Positions 10,025 through 23,700 of a DNA stretch of 64,000 nucleotides are shown piece by piece. A program made the position numbers and the translations under genes. This DNA is from Numida meleagris (taxonomy: Eukaryota > Chordata > Aves > Galliformes > Numididae): assembly GCF_002078875.1 (NCBI RefSeq), contig NC_034410.1:45171839-45235838 (forward strand). The letters are read 5' to 3'. A model generated the notes under the pieces. The model was given only the letters and a program-made list of their open reading frames with translations, was not told the origin of the DNA and searched no databases. The number at the start of each line of letters is the position of its first letter. Position 1 is the stretch's first letter.

Positions 10025-10860
10025 CAAGTTTCTATTTGCTTTGATGGCCTGGGTGGTGGAATATAGTGCGCTTTCACCAAGCTCTCAGGTGTTGTAAGCT
10101 CAGTGGACTGACTGATAGTCCCCATGGTTGTGCTGCCATTCAGAAGTACTTCAGCAGTCTGGAGAACTGAGCAGGGAAGACTTTATTGAAGTTTAACAAT
10201 GGGAAGTCCTGTATCTGGGGAAGAACAACCCCATGCATGTGTGAACACCAAGCGAACACAGTGGTGGTTGACACTGCTGAACTACAGCCTGCAGTGTCTG
10301 TGGGAAAGGCAGCCACCAGTATCCTTCGCTGCAATAGGAAGGCTGTGGCCAGAAGATCCCAGGAGCTTGTTTTTCCCCTTAGCTCAGCTCTCTTAAGGCT
10401 GCATCTGGAGGGCTGTTTCCTAGACTTGTTGCAGAAAGATGAGTAAGGTATTTAAGCACCTGTCATATGAGGAGAGATCAGAAGAGATGGGACTATTTTT
10501 CCTGTCAAAGAGGAGACGTAAAGAGTTGGGGAGGAGAATTTATCAATGTGTATAAATATCTGATGGGAAGGATTAAAAAAGATGGAGAAAGACTGGTGGT
10601 GTCCAGTAAAAGGGCAAAACACAGTGGGCATGAACTGAAAAACAAGAAATTCCTTTGAAATATAAGAAAAAAACTTCACCATGAATTTGGTCATTCCCTG
10701 AAACAGATTGCTCAGGGAAGCTGAGACATTTTCATCCTTGGGATTTCTTAAAATCCAGCCACAGTCCTGAGCAGCCTGCTCTTGTTGACCCTTGTGAGCC
10801 AGTGGGGTTGGGCTAGATCTCCAGTGGTCCTTTACAACCTCAGTACTTCTGTGATTGTGT
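10025..10860 (+). mobile_element. CR1 LINE fragment (3' part, older and diverged)
   Basis: The plus-strand sequence follows the C-terminal reverse-transcriptase region and 3' UTR of avian CR1. It contains degraded versions of the lines GTTTAACAATGGGAAGTCCTG, CTGGGGAAGAACAACCCCATG and TTGCTCAGGGAAGCTG, and the closing GGGCTAGATCTCCAGTGGTC. The reading frame is broken by stops and indels, so it encodes no functional protein. The 5' end is truncated, as is usual for CR1. It lies directly against the upstream flank of the unknown gene's second copy and may mark the edge of, or an insertion into, the duplication. Confidence 0.85.
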
Positions 10861-13800
10861 TTTATATAGAGAAATAGTTGAAGGAACTGATGTGCTCGTA
10901 ACTATTTTAGGCACATAATGATCATAACTCAGTGGAGAGTGTTAATTATAGTTTAATTTGTTCACTTTGGAATTCAATATGCTGAATTAGACTTCTCTTG
11001 AATCATGTGTTATTCCAGTTAGAAAACTGATAAACTTACAGTTCTGTACAGACCCAGAAAAGTTTCCCAATTATTATTCCAGACTTAATTTGACTTCTCT
11101 CACTATTTTTAACAGCTTCTGTACTGTGTTTCGACCTCGAGAGTTGCAGTCTTCTATTATAGCTGCACTAAAAATCTACAGTTTTTGTTTCTTGAAATGA
11201 TTCTGAAAACCTGCTTTAGCAGAAAGGCTTAATAATGGGAATTCTGCGGCTTAATGAATTTTTTCCTACAGATCTAAAAATGAATGTTTTTTTGTATGGG
11301 AATGAAAAGTGGTGTGAGTATTCACTGCTTTGCACTAAATGCTCCAAATTTGTTGGCTAATTAGTATTCAGAATATGCTTGGGAGATTGGTGTATTTAAT
11401 TATCCTTTCTTATAAACTTTGGGAATTTGAAAGAGTGGCGCATGGGACCCAACACAACAGGCCTTTGCTTTTATACATTGTTCCCCTAGTCCAAATAATA
11501 GTTTTCCTGCAAGTTGTATCAGAACATGTGCAAGCAGAAAGAGAAATGAATCAAGATCTCCCAGTCTAGCATCCAGCCCATTCCCAAACAGAATGCATTT
11601 TTCAACCATGAACTTCCTTACTTTAATTCCATGACACCACCAGCAATTAAATTTGTCTTGGAGATGAGACAAACAGAACTTCATTAGTCCTTTTCTCTTG
11701 GAAGTTGTTGCAAGTTGTTTCTTACGGCTTTGTTTTTGCAAGCTTTGCTCAGCATGTCAGCTGGGAATGTGCTGCAGTGAGTGACAGTTACATAGAACAT
11801 GGTAACATTTGCAATAATATTTTGAAAGAAGTTAGAACCTGATATTTTGGTAAGATTTGTGTTTAGTGCCTCTTTCCAGAGAGGAAAAAGCAAGGTAAGT
11901 ACTCTTTTTTTTTTTTTTTTTTTTTTGTATTTTTGCAAGTTTGATTAATTGCACTAGAAAGATGGGGGGAGGAAATAACATTATTTTTCCAAGAATGCCA
12001 TAAATCGAGAGTAGAAGTAGTTGAACTACTTGGCTCCTGCACAGTAGTGTACTTAATTCTCTCATAAGCATCTTTATTAACAAACAGCAGGGCTTCGTAT
12101 AGTGATCCCTGATGATTCTCTCAGCCTTCTTATGCAGGAAAAGAAGTATTTTACGAGAATACATATATAAATGGGGGTATTTGAACTGTCTTGGTCACTT
12201 CTAGGTATTGAAGTGAGTCCCCTGCCTTCGCATATTTAAAGAAAATAAAAGTATTCTTTTTCCTTATCTCCATGGAATCTCCTACTTTGTCTTTGGAAGA
12301 GATAACTGGTTGTTTTGTTGGGAGAAAGCAAGTAAGCTTTACTTAAGCAAGCAACAATTCTTAGTTATGTTAGACAGCTTAATGTTTGCTGTCTTTGGGC
12401 TAGTAAGTTTGTGGAACGTGACCAGCAACTCAGATGCCAGTGTTTGTCTATATTCATTTCTTCCATAGCAAATATATATAGTTTAGATGTTTCCATTTTG
12501 TTTCTTGAGGAAAAAATCCATGAAGGAAAGTCTGTCATATGAGAAATGTCTCCAGAACTCTTCTCTCACTTTCTGACAAGTTCTGTTCAGGTCATTTCTT
12601 GAATAAATCTGACCTATCAGTGCTACTTCACTTTAGGCTTGCGTATCTGAAATAGCTACTGATGGGCTTTCTCTTGCTTTATTTATTGCTATTTTTTTTA
12701 TTCAAAGTAATATTGTTAAGTTCGAGGCTGAGATTCTGGTTTAAAGCAGAACCATCATACAGTCTAAATAGTGTTGTAGCTGTTTTTTTTCCAGATTTGG
12801 TTCACAATAGCTGTATGAACTGTTTCCATTGGAATTTGGTGCCTTTAATGGTATTCCAATTTTAATGAAACTTTCATCATGACAATTTTTCAGCCAAAGT
12901 GACAGAGGCAGAGTAGTTGATACCCAGTTACTTAGTGAACTCTTCTAGCCCTAACTTGTGCATCAATTTGTACTCTTACCACCCACAACATAAGTGAGAG
13001 CTCTGTTGGATGTTCACTTGGGTGTCTGCTTTTCTATTCACTGTAAATAACTGAGTATTGCCTGGAAATGAATGACTTGCATGGTACTTAGGATCCTTCC
13101 TTGAGTGCTGAGCTGATGCTAAATCAGGTAAAGCAGGGATTTTGGCATGGCTGGCTGGCATCCTGAGGAAGTGCACTGACCAGTGAGCCAATCAGGTTGA
13201 CTCTTTTAAATGGAAGAGTGGGCTATTTATTTTAACATAAAACAAGTTTTTGTTGTTTTTTCTTTTTTTTTTTCTTTTTGATAATGTGATTTCATGCAAG
13301 TTCAGAGCAACGAGAATGTCTGCAGGATGTTTGTTCCAAGGTCTGTTTGTTATTTCGCTTATATTCAAGCCCGGGGCACTTGAAGTCTGTGTGGGAATAT
13401 CCTTCGTCAAGTGCTGCACGTTTCCATTCTAGGCTCGTAGTATCCATACCTATGTGTTAGTACAGATATTGATATGTAGAAGGAGATATACTGACTGACT
13501 AAACCTCAACCTTTCTCATTTTTTTTTTTTTAAATATCATTATATAAAGAGAAAAAAGTAAAGAGGGGTTTAAGGTCAACCACCACCCACAGAATATTTA
13601 TAGTGGGGTTAAGTAAATGATTTTATCAACTTATTTTTGCATGATTGAATCGAGGCTGTAGTCTATTAAATGAAATAATTTCAGGGGAGGGAGTAGAGAT
13701 ATAAGAGAGAACCACCTTCCCAAAAACATAAAGGGAAAATTCTGAGTGCTGCACCTGTTTAAATGACTTTTAAACCAGCTGGTTCTTCAGAGTAGTTCTG

Positions 13801-16800
13801 AGATATTTTAACTTTAAATAAAATAGATTCGTGAAAATGACTATATAACAAACTCTGACATTACAGAATATCCCCTTGTGCCCCAGTTAAGCCTCTTCCC
13901 ATTCTCTCTCCTCCTTCCTTGCCCTATCTGTAGTAAACCACCAAATAACCCTCTTAATTCTCCTGACTTGCTTTGGAGGTGAGGTTAGCACTGAGGAACT
14001 TCAAAAAGAATCAGTGCAAGTGGTGGAAGAAACTGGGCTGGTGAGCCTTCTGCTTTTAGCTACGACAGCAGCCACACCGTATATCTTACAAATGAAACTG
14101 TTCAAAATAAAATGTTTTTTTATTCCCTCCTTCCAACTATAACTCTATTCCAAAATGTTATTCCTCTCATGATAGAGAGCTCTCATTTCAGCCAGAATGT
14201 GTTAGTGGGCAATTCTCATCATTGTTCTTTTACTTAAATACTTTTCTCTTTCCCCAAGTTCTATCATTTGCTGTTCATTTTGGTAAGCTATAAAAACAAG
14301 ATCTTCCATTGGCTGTCATGAGTGGATTTTTAATTGTCTTCATGTGGGGGTTTGGGTTTTTTTTCCCCTCCACTTTTGGCTAAATGAAAAAGCTGTACAT
14401 AACCTTCCAGATAAGGTCCCACCAGGGTCAGGTATGATGGCTTTTTCATTTTCTCCCTGCCAGCACCTCTTGTGATGTGCCCTCTGTCTCTTTCATAGCC
14501 ATGTTGCTTGCCTTGTGAGCAAAAGAAAGATTTTACCAGTCCCTACCTCAGCAGCATCTGGTGCTACGTAGGAAAGTGCTGGCTGAGCTGTGGGAGTGAG
14601 TGCTTAGTTACAACTGTCATGCTGGGAGTGACTCGAGGAGATGAGAAAATGTGTTGAAAGAAACTATAGGGCAGGAAGGGGGTTATTAGTGGAGGTTCTC
14701 AGGGACTGGTTTTGACGTTCATCTTATTTTTTTGTTTTCACTACTTACCAAAAAGCAGGACAAAACTAAGAATGTACTAATGAAGTTTGCTAATGAGTTA
14801 AGTTAGGACTACGTAAGAGGAAGACTGTCATACAGGATTGACCTTCAGTAGTGATGAATTGGAGATGGAAAGGAATTAGCGTGTAACTTCACATTGTCTA
14901 AATACTTTGAGGAACAGCAAGTATTCCTCAGAGCTCATTCACTGGGGAAACAAAACCTTCAAGGAAGGCCGAGCTGTACTTTTTAGTCAGGTAATAACTG
15001 TCCGTGAATCTTGTTTAACACACAAGGAGGTATGATTCTCCCTCCACTGGAGGGAGACAAGGGCTAATGAACAAACACAAGCAAATGTCAGCTGTGTAAA
15101 TTCACTTGTAACAGCTGGAAAGGAGTCTGACCCTTGTGATGTGGCAAACGTTGCCATAGATAGGTATGTCTTCAGTTGCATTCCATAAAGTTGGGCAGAA
15201 CACAAGACAGTGAATGTCACAGGGGATGTATGAGGTGTGTGCTTGGATGGCTTTTTTTTTCTCAGTTATTAGCTTTTATTTTTTATTACTATTATTATTA
15301 TTCAGAGTGCGCATGTTTTTGAGGTGATTTGTAACTCATCGGAAGGATTTAGTTGACTGAAATCAAAACAGTTCCAAGGATGGTGATGGAAACACATCTC
15401 AAATAGCAACTAATATCCTGTCCTGTGCTCCCTGGAAAATTGCAGACAATTTGAATTAAAAATGTTTATTATTTAATTTTACTGTGTGAAGTTGTTACAA
15501 ATTTTGTGCTATTGCAGTTCAGTTGATAAGACTTTTTTTTATTAGAAGAATAAGAATTCTTTCTTATTAGAAGAAAAAGAAACAACAGGCAAGAAGACCT
15601 CAGTAAAGACAAGGCACATAGTCATAAATAAAGGAAGGCATTAACAGTAACAGCAAAATTAAAGGTATGAAAATATTTGTAGAGAAGAATCACTTAATTC
15701 TCTGCTCTAAACTGACAAAATTGCAGTACTCAAATTTTCCTGGTCAGGAGCCAGGATGTTATACAGTAGCAAGACTGACAGACAGCAGCTGCATTGATTG
15801 CTTTTTAAATGGGGAGGTGCAACGCAGTTAAAGGAACCAGGACAGATCAGATCTGTCCTAATGTGCTGCTCTTTTCCCACACTGTTGTTCTGGATGCCAT
15901 GTCTCTACTGTGGAAAATGCCATACAATCAACACTGTTTTTCCAACTAGCATCCAACATTCACAGAGGTCTATTGTGCAAGGATTTTATAGTCTATTTTA
16001 AAGGTAGAATTGGAGGAAACTGCAGCAAATCAAGAAATTTGTATATAATTTGCAAAACTACTATTTTGCATTTGCCAGAACATTACTATCTGACTGGCGA
16101 CTCTCCCCTTCCTTTTTCCTCATTATTCTTCAGTTCTGTGCCCTCATGGTGGCTCCTTTTTGGCTAGTGTCCTCACTGAGAAATCAGACTTCTCTTAGCT
16201 GTAAAGTTCCTGGGGACTTACATGAACGCCTGGCTGTTTTGGAAAGTCTTGGTGATGCTCTAGCAATCACACTCACGGGATTTAGCACCTTTTGATGCAA
16301 TTTAGTTCTGGTGATACTTATACTAGTGTTTCACCTGAAGTCTGCAGTTATTCAACTCCCTCATGAATATGTTAATTATTTCACACTCCTTTAAAAAAAA
16401 AAAAAAATCCTTGCAGTCACAGAGCTAACTTTGCATCTTGGGGTGGTATTTAAATAACTTATCTTCATGGAAAATGTACAAGTCTATGTTTAAAAAAAGG
16501 ATAGTGAATAAATTCAGTGTGGCACAAATCTGACATCTGCATTGCAAAAAATATTCAGTGCAAGTAAATTATACATTTTTTTTGTTACAACAGTTTGGAA
16601 ACCATACTTGAAAATATTACTTGAATTACTGTCTTTATTCTGCTGTTTCTAAAGAAGCTTTCTACTTGGTAGCTGACTACCTGAAACCTGATACTCTACG
16701 TATTTCCTTATTTTCTGATGTAAGATGTATCTTTTATGATCACTCCCATATTCTGATTTTCCTCTGTTGATCAAATAGGTATTTCACATGTTGTTTTCAT

Positions 16801-17653
16801 TATGCTAAGTCCTTATGGGCATAACATTACTATTTTCTCTATGTCTTATATTTTCACTTAATTTCCTTTGTGTGTGAACTTTCCTGTAGTGATTATCTGT
16901 CACCCACTTTGTTTGACACTTCATTAATTTTTATTTTATATGATTCCTGGACTTGCTATCAGACTATTATACTAATCTAAAGTTCATTAAATAGGTATCT
17001 TATAGAATAAAATTTATTAGTACTGAAGGTATTAAGAATTACAAATATTTCTAGTATTTGTAGTTTTTGCTGTGTTTCATAAACTGTTAGAAACCTCATA
17101 AAAAGCTTGACAATAAGAGCCATAAAACCTACTTTTCAGATCAAAGTAGTTCAAAGAAATCTAAATGTGCTTATACCATTTTGTTCCAAAGCCAGTCAAG
17201 TGGTGTTTTTTAATTGTCATCAGTGTGTTTAATCAAAGATTTTTATTTAACTAGTCCAATAGCATTCTGGGATGTTTTAGCAATGATATGACTCTAGAAA
17301 TTTATGCAGCTCTTATGACCAATGAACTTCAAAGTTGCATTATCTGTACTGCCAGCCTGAGAAGGGAAGGAACAACAATTTTTTCCATGGATATGAAGGG
17401 AACAGGTGCTGAGGAACAATGGTTTCGAAGAATGCTGTAACTTACCTAGGACTGAGTAGCAAGTTGCTTCCAGAACAGGTCTATCACATTTTAGGCTAAT
17501 GTTCTGATTAATCTGTTTACTCTGCATCTGAAATAAATTCTTATTGTCTCCCTGAGAGCACCTGGATTATTTGAATCCTTTAATCTATTCATCAGGGGCA
17601 TTGCTGGCTTTATGGCTGTTTTCTGTTTGAATGTTTGCATTTTCCTTTTACAG
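10861..17653. other. Non-coding stretch with simple repeats
   Basis: AT-rich sequence with T runs at 11905-11926, 13261-13272 and 13519-13531 and an A run at 16391-16406. No long open frame and no recognisable transposon were seen. The largest open frames, such as 11400-11741 minus, look like chance. Confidence 0.55.
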
Positions 17654-17714
17654 GAAGATGAGGAATCTCTTCCCTACATATTTCAGGTTACTCACAACTT
17701 CAGTGGGTCTGCAG
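17654..17714 (+). other. Possible short exon (61 bp)
   Basis: The segment is bounded by a pyrimidine-rich acceptor (CATTTTCCTTTTACAG) and a donor reading GTAATA. It is open in frame, encoding an acidic start (EDEESLPYIFQ) followed by VTHNFSGSAG. A single short segment with these signals arises often by chance, and no partner exon was identified. Confidence 0.15.
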
Positions 17715-20700
17715 GTAATAGAAGGGAAAGTTCTGTAATGGAGACAGATGGAGAGAGCTGAAACTTTAAACTGAATTATTCAGATGTCAGGAAGAAGTAC
17801 TTCTCCATCTTCTAAAAATCATTTGTTTAAAAACAACAGTGAGAACTTTGTCTCTTTCTGTTCACGGAAACAGTAACTTTTAACTTCTAACCATAAAGTG
17901 GATGAAGGTGTACTCAAACATCAACTGCTCCTCTCTGTGTGGGTGCAAAGATACTCAAGGGTTTCAAAACATCGGAATAATAATTTTTACTATTATTTTC
18001 CATTGCAGTAGATTATGCTTGAGTTTCTAGAAGCCATTACTCTAAGATCTGTACTTCAGATGTTGTGACTAGTGCTTGAATTCGAGACTTAAGGGAAAGA
18101 GTTCAGCACCAAAGGGTTGTGTGTTGACTTGTGTCAGTCCTCAGAAGTCATTTAGGCAGATGTGATGTGAGACTGGGATTGTAGCTTAATTGAAGGGTTG
18201 TAACTGAGCCCTCCAGGGAACTGAAAATGTTTTCGTTCTGGTTGTAAATGTAATGTGGTAATGTTCCTTGGTGAATCGTTTGTGGTTTAATCTCTTGCTA
18301 ACGAGAGGCAGGGAGAGAAGCTGGCACTGTGGCTTCATGATGTGAATCCCTCATGTCTCATGTTATGAATAGGCTTCTCCTGAGCTCTGTCTTGGGGTAT
18401 TGCAGACATGGAAGGGAAGGGTAAAATATTGATGAAAATTGCTCTGTGAAATTTCCCTTGTTCTGTGTTGGGAGTGAATGCTCTTCTTCTCTTCAAGGTG
18501 GGCATTGTTTTGAAACCAAACCAAACCAAAAACACACTAATAAATGCATTTGGCTTAATTGCAATCAGCAGGTGTATTCTGAAGTGTAACTGACTCCTCT
18601 CCATCAATGCCAAGTGGTTCTATTCTTTTTCCCTAGTGTAGGCAAGTCTTGAAGGGAGTATTGACCTGAGCCAATAGATCTTGGCTACCTGTGGATTGAA
18701 GGTTTTCGGTATGTTCTGAGACACTGTATGCAAATTTTAGTTGGAGTTCTGCTTGAATGTAGATTCCAGAAACAATATAATCACCTGAAAGTTGAAAACT
18801 TCAGTTGCCAAGTAATGTTAAGAACTGTAGTCTTAAACTTGTATGAATAATTTCATATTTGGACCTCAGACATTGTGTACAGGACTTGCTGTTGTGTATG
18901 TGTATGTCTTGCTTCAGTAACGCACCACTTTGCTTTCATTCTTTGGTTGTGGAGTTGAAAATCTCCGCAGTGGAATAGTTGAGAGAGTTCTGGATGTTTT
19001 GAGTCTCAGTGAGCTCTACTAGGATGCAAACGTGTGGGCAGGTGGGAGCTCAGCCCATCCACATGCTGAAACAAACAGTGGAAGCAACTCTGTTTGGAAT
19101 TTGCTGTATTTGCAAGGGAATAAAATGTGGATTGACTTTGAGTGGCTAAATCGATATTCCAGGGATCTGTGAACAGCAATTTCATACTCAGCTTTGCTTT
19201 GTAATCCTTTACTCTTTCTGAACAATAGTCACAATTGGAGTACTTTTGTAATTTATTTTATCTTCTGTAAACCAGCCGGTTGTGGAAAAAGGTGTCTTAC
19301 TGGGCTAGATGGAAACAATTCTACATGAGAGATTACGAGATAAATTGGCACAGCCCAACCTAAAGGGATGGCGACTATTTGTGAGGTGACAAAAGTCTCA
19401 GTTCATTTTGAGAGCTTCACAGTTCAAGAATCAATTGGATTTGCATATCCCAAAAGTTCAGGAATTGATTTCCTAAATGATGATATTCAAGGCATAATGA
19501 TCATGTCTGCCTGTTATTATATGATCAAATATATTCCATGGAGGGTGAATTATTTAATCTCTGTGGAAACATGGAATCTTCATGATGCATTAGGATTATA
19601 ATGGGCACTTTTTTTTCCAAAGGAATGAAATTGTTCCATCTTCTAAACAAATGATCTGTGATGCCTCGAAGGCTGCTTGGAGAGGTAGATAATTAGCTAC
19701 CCCACTGCCTAGAGAAATAGCTTGGAGAATTTTAGAAGCCTTATGCAAATGGTTTGGGATATTATACAAAATTAGTTTCAGTTAGGCTCAAATTTATCTA
19801 ATTTAATTTAATTATTGGGAAAAGTAAATCTTTGAGGGGGAAGAAAGGAAACCTGACACGAGCAGAAGTCAGGGCTAAAAAGACTGCGATATAGACTGCA
19901 ACAATTAGATACTGATGGATTTACAGCTGCCGTTTACTTTGTAGGCTTTCACCTCTAAGGCATCAGTAATGACTTTGTTCTATAAGACTTCATCTATCAG
20001 AATTAATACCCCAGGCTACAGGTGGAATAATCACTAAACTGAATTAAACCCTGTTGCTGATTATGTCTGTATTGTATTTTAGTGGACTGCGTACTCAGCT
20101 AGTAACTCTCCATCCTTCTGGGATTTTGAAGTTCTAGTGTGTCCTGCTTCTTCTGTTTAAAGTTGCAAGGAGTCTCTGGCAGGGAGTGGGTCGTTCTTGG
20201 AGATGGAAACTTGATGGCTGTACCAGGGCTTGAGAGCCTGATTGCTTGCCTGTGGGAGCTGTGGTGGCTCTTTCATGCCCCTGTGATGTCTCCAACCATC
20301 TTTTCATTCCAGACTGGTTGAGGGTGCATCAAATTTCTTCTTAATCTGAGGAAGATGGTTGAGAGATTAGAGAAGCAGGTGGTGCACAGCTGATTGCTGG
20401 TGGCTGTTAGCTGCCTCTTCAATATGCAGAGCTCAGGCAGAGAGCAAAAAAGAAAAGGAAATATATTGGAAGTGGCTCAGGCTTTTACTGCTTGGCCTGT
20501 GGTTTAGTGGTTGAAATGGGACCAGAGAAGCTGGGACATGGCAGCTGCGTTGCCTGAGGTAGGTAGGCAGACTACCAAGGTAGGCTGGTGTGAGCCTCTC
20601 CTGTTTGACAGATGTAAGTTAATGCTGTTACATGGTGGATGAAAAGAGGTATGTAGTATGTCAGGTAAGAGTGGATGGGTCAGTGGTGCCTATGAAGAAA

Positions 20701-23700
20701 GAGAGAAGGGTAGGTTCCTGCTGGAATGATGATCAAGGGGGTTATTACAGACAAAATCTGTACTGATACAAGCAGAGCTGGGAAGTTTTACACTCAGTTT
20801 TCATTAGTTGAACTTCAGCAACTTCAGTGAACTTTTGTTTTGTTTCATCACGCATGATGGTTTTGTAGGCTGTTTTAACAACATCAAATGTGATGTGACC
20901 ACTGTAAGAGCAAATTCACCGAGCAATCTAAATACATGTTTCTGAAAAAGCTTCCTCAGCAAGCGTTTGCTTCACTTGGTGCTTTTGGAACATGTCCTGA
21001 AATTTTCATCTAGCATGTTGTCTTGTGAGCTCTTTTGTTTTGCTCTCGAGTATTTTGGTGCCAACTTTTATAATGTAATTAAGAGTTTAATTACAGTAAA
21101 AGCATTTTATTTTATGGCAAGTGACTATTTTAACAGTGACATTTCTCCATATACTTATCAGTAGAGGAACCATGTCACTTCATAGGATAAACACAGTTTA
21201 TCCTGTGTTGAAATTGTTTATGTAGCCACCACAGGTTTAGGCACATATGTGGTATGTTGTTATTCTAAGATAGTTTAAGAATATTGTATTGAAGATACAG
21301 GCAAAAAAAAACCTTCTAAACTTTAGTTATAAAGCTCTGAATGCAAAGTTCTGTTGACCTGTAGTTAAACAATTACTTTTGACATGTAAAGTTTGCATGA
21401 TATCCTGGAAGTCCTCCTTAGGCCTTTAGGAACTTAAAAGGATGTATTGTGAAGCTCAAAGTGTGGTGTTGTTTCAGACACAGCAGCCTACACTCAAACA
21501 TTATATAAACAACTTGGGTCAAGTATAATTGTGTATTTGCATAAAATTATTTTGGTATTTAATAGCTTTATTTAACCTGCAAAGTGTCGTGTCATCCAGT
21601 GTATGTATAGTAGATGCTTGATGAGGATATTGTTGTTTTCAGTTCTGTCACTTTCCCAGTGGCAGAACTTCTACTTTCTGGGTCAAACCAGTCAGTTGAA
21701 GAGAAGAGTCAGGGAAAAGCAGACACCTGGCTTGAATCTGTTCTCATTTAAAAAGAAGAAAAAAAATAAACAGAAAACAAGCCAACAGCAAACTAGCAAC
21801 TGACCCCAAAAGTTTGCTGTTCTGTTCTATAGAGCAGAGCTGTCTTCTCTGCCTCTAACAATATCAGCACTACAAGAGGAGTGCTTATATATAACCTATA
21901 CATACATGAACTGTTTGCTTCTATGGTAGCTGTCCTGAAAGTAATGCAAAAATTATTTCAGAAGAGAGCCTTAAACTTTTTTGCAGTTAAACTCCTAGTT
22001 TGAAAAATACCTTGGTTTTATATCTTGCTTATATTATTTTTAGATATCTATTGCTCTTTGCTTATAATAAGCTGTTGAAGCTTGATGCTATAACCTAATC
22101 TTTACTTGAAACTCACTTTCCATTTTTCAGCATTTTGTAATTATTGTAACATTGTTCCTAAGAAAAGGCTCAAGAATCCTTTCTAGGGCCCACTGTCCTT
22201 ACCCTGTATTGAGTGATGTTCCTGGTGAGAATCTGTAAACAAAATTTGGTAGAAGCTAAAGGTAGGTCAACTGTTGGTGATTTCCATTTGAGCAGTTGAG
22301 ACTTCATTTTTAAATAAGACTTAGGTTTCATAAGTGTGATTAACAAAGATAAAGTCAGAGAAGTACCTTTTTGCCCTTGTAACACTGTATTGATGACATA
22401 TCATCTTGAAATCTTTTAGTATCCACTATTTAATTAGCTACCTTGTTTTTAGTCACCTCAAATACATGTGAAAATCATTAATACAGAGACTGTCATCAAA
22501 TACACAAATGTTTATAAATGCTGCTTTCTGATGTTTATTTGTGTTTGTATTGTGGCATTCACGCAAGTTTTGCCCTTCTTTAGCAGTAAGGCTATACTTC
22601 TGGATCTGTTTTTGGCCATCACTGACAATTCACCCTGTTTTAACTTAACAAAACTAGCTTTTAACCATAAAGGATAAACAAAAGTCTTTCGAAGTAGGAA
22701 CATGACAATACTGATAACTTAGGCCCAAAGGTGATTTTAATGCATGAAGATCTTGGCTGAAGGAAATGGAGAGGAGTATGTTGTTTTTTTTCCCCAGAAT
22801 ATCATCATTTTTATTACTTATCATCGCTCAAGTTAGAAAAATAAGTAATAAATCTTTTTTTCAGCAAAGAATGCAAATATTATTCTTGCCTGTAGAGGTG
22901 TGCCAAAATGCTTTGTTAGTTATGGATGAACATTAACATTTGCTTAAAAACTGAGAATTCCTCAGCGTTTGTGACAGTAACAGTGCCAGCAAAAATACAG
23001 ACATAGGAACACATGCTGTTTTGCTTGGAGGCAAGAAGGAGCTAATGTTCTGTAAGCATCTAGAGGGAGGATATTATTATTTTTCTTCCCAAAACATAGA
23101 AAACATTGGTTAAAGGCAAATGAGCTGCTTGATAACAATGGATGGTCCTTTGTAAGGCAGCACTGTCCTTGCCACATAAAAAGTATAGAAAAATCTCTAG
23201 ATAACTTACTCGAATAAACACCAGGTGTTCTCTTCCTTCAAGCACATATTGACTTGCTAACCTTTCGCTAATCTTTCTTAATCTTTGTCAATATTTACCT
23301 CTTCATGCAATAAATACCAAGAAGTCAACAGAACCCAACTTCATCTTGATTTTTTTGCACTTGTGTTATTTCTTTGCCAATTTCAGTGAAATTCATACAT
23401 AGCTTGAGAACGATAAATTAGACTGGCAACGTAAATCCTGTTATATAGTTTGTAGTAATAAATCTAATGAACAGTTCAGACCTCTGGCTGTAAGCAGAAC
23501 TCCTCCAGACCTCTTCTAAAGTGCTAGAGAATATCAGATATTTTTGACCTTTGATATGTGTGATTCTTGTAAGACTGAATATAGCCTTGGTATGTTACCA
23601 ACCAGTTGAGTTCTATGTTTAGTTAAAATGTATTACACAACTTCTTGTAAGATTCTTTAGATAACTGGTGCACTAGACAACCATGAAACATCCTGTGTGG

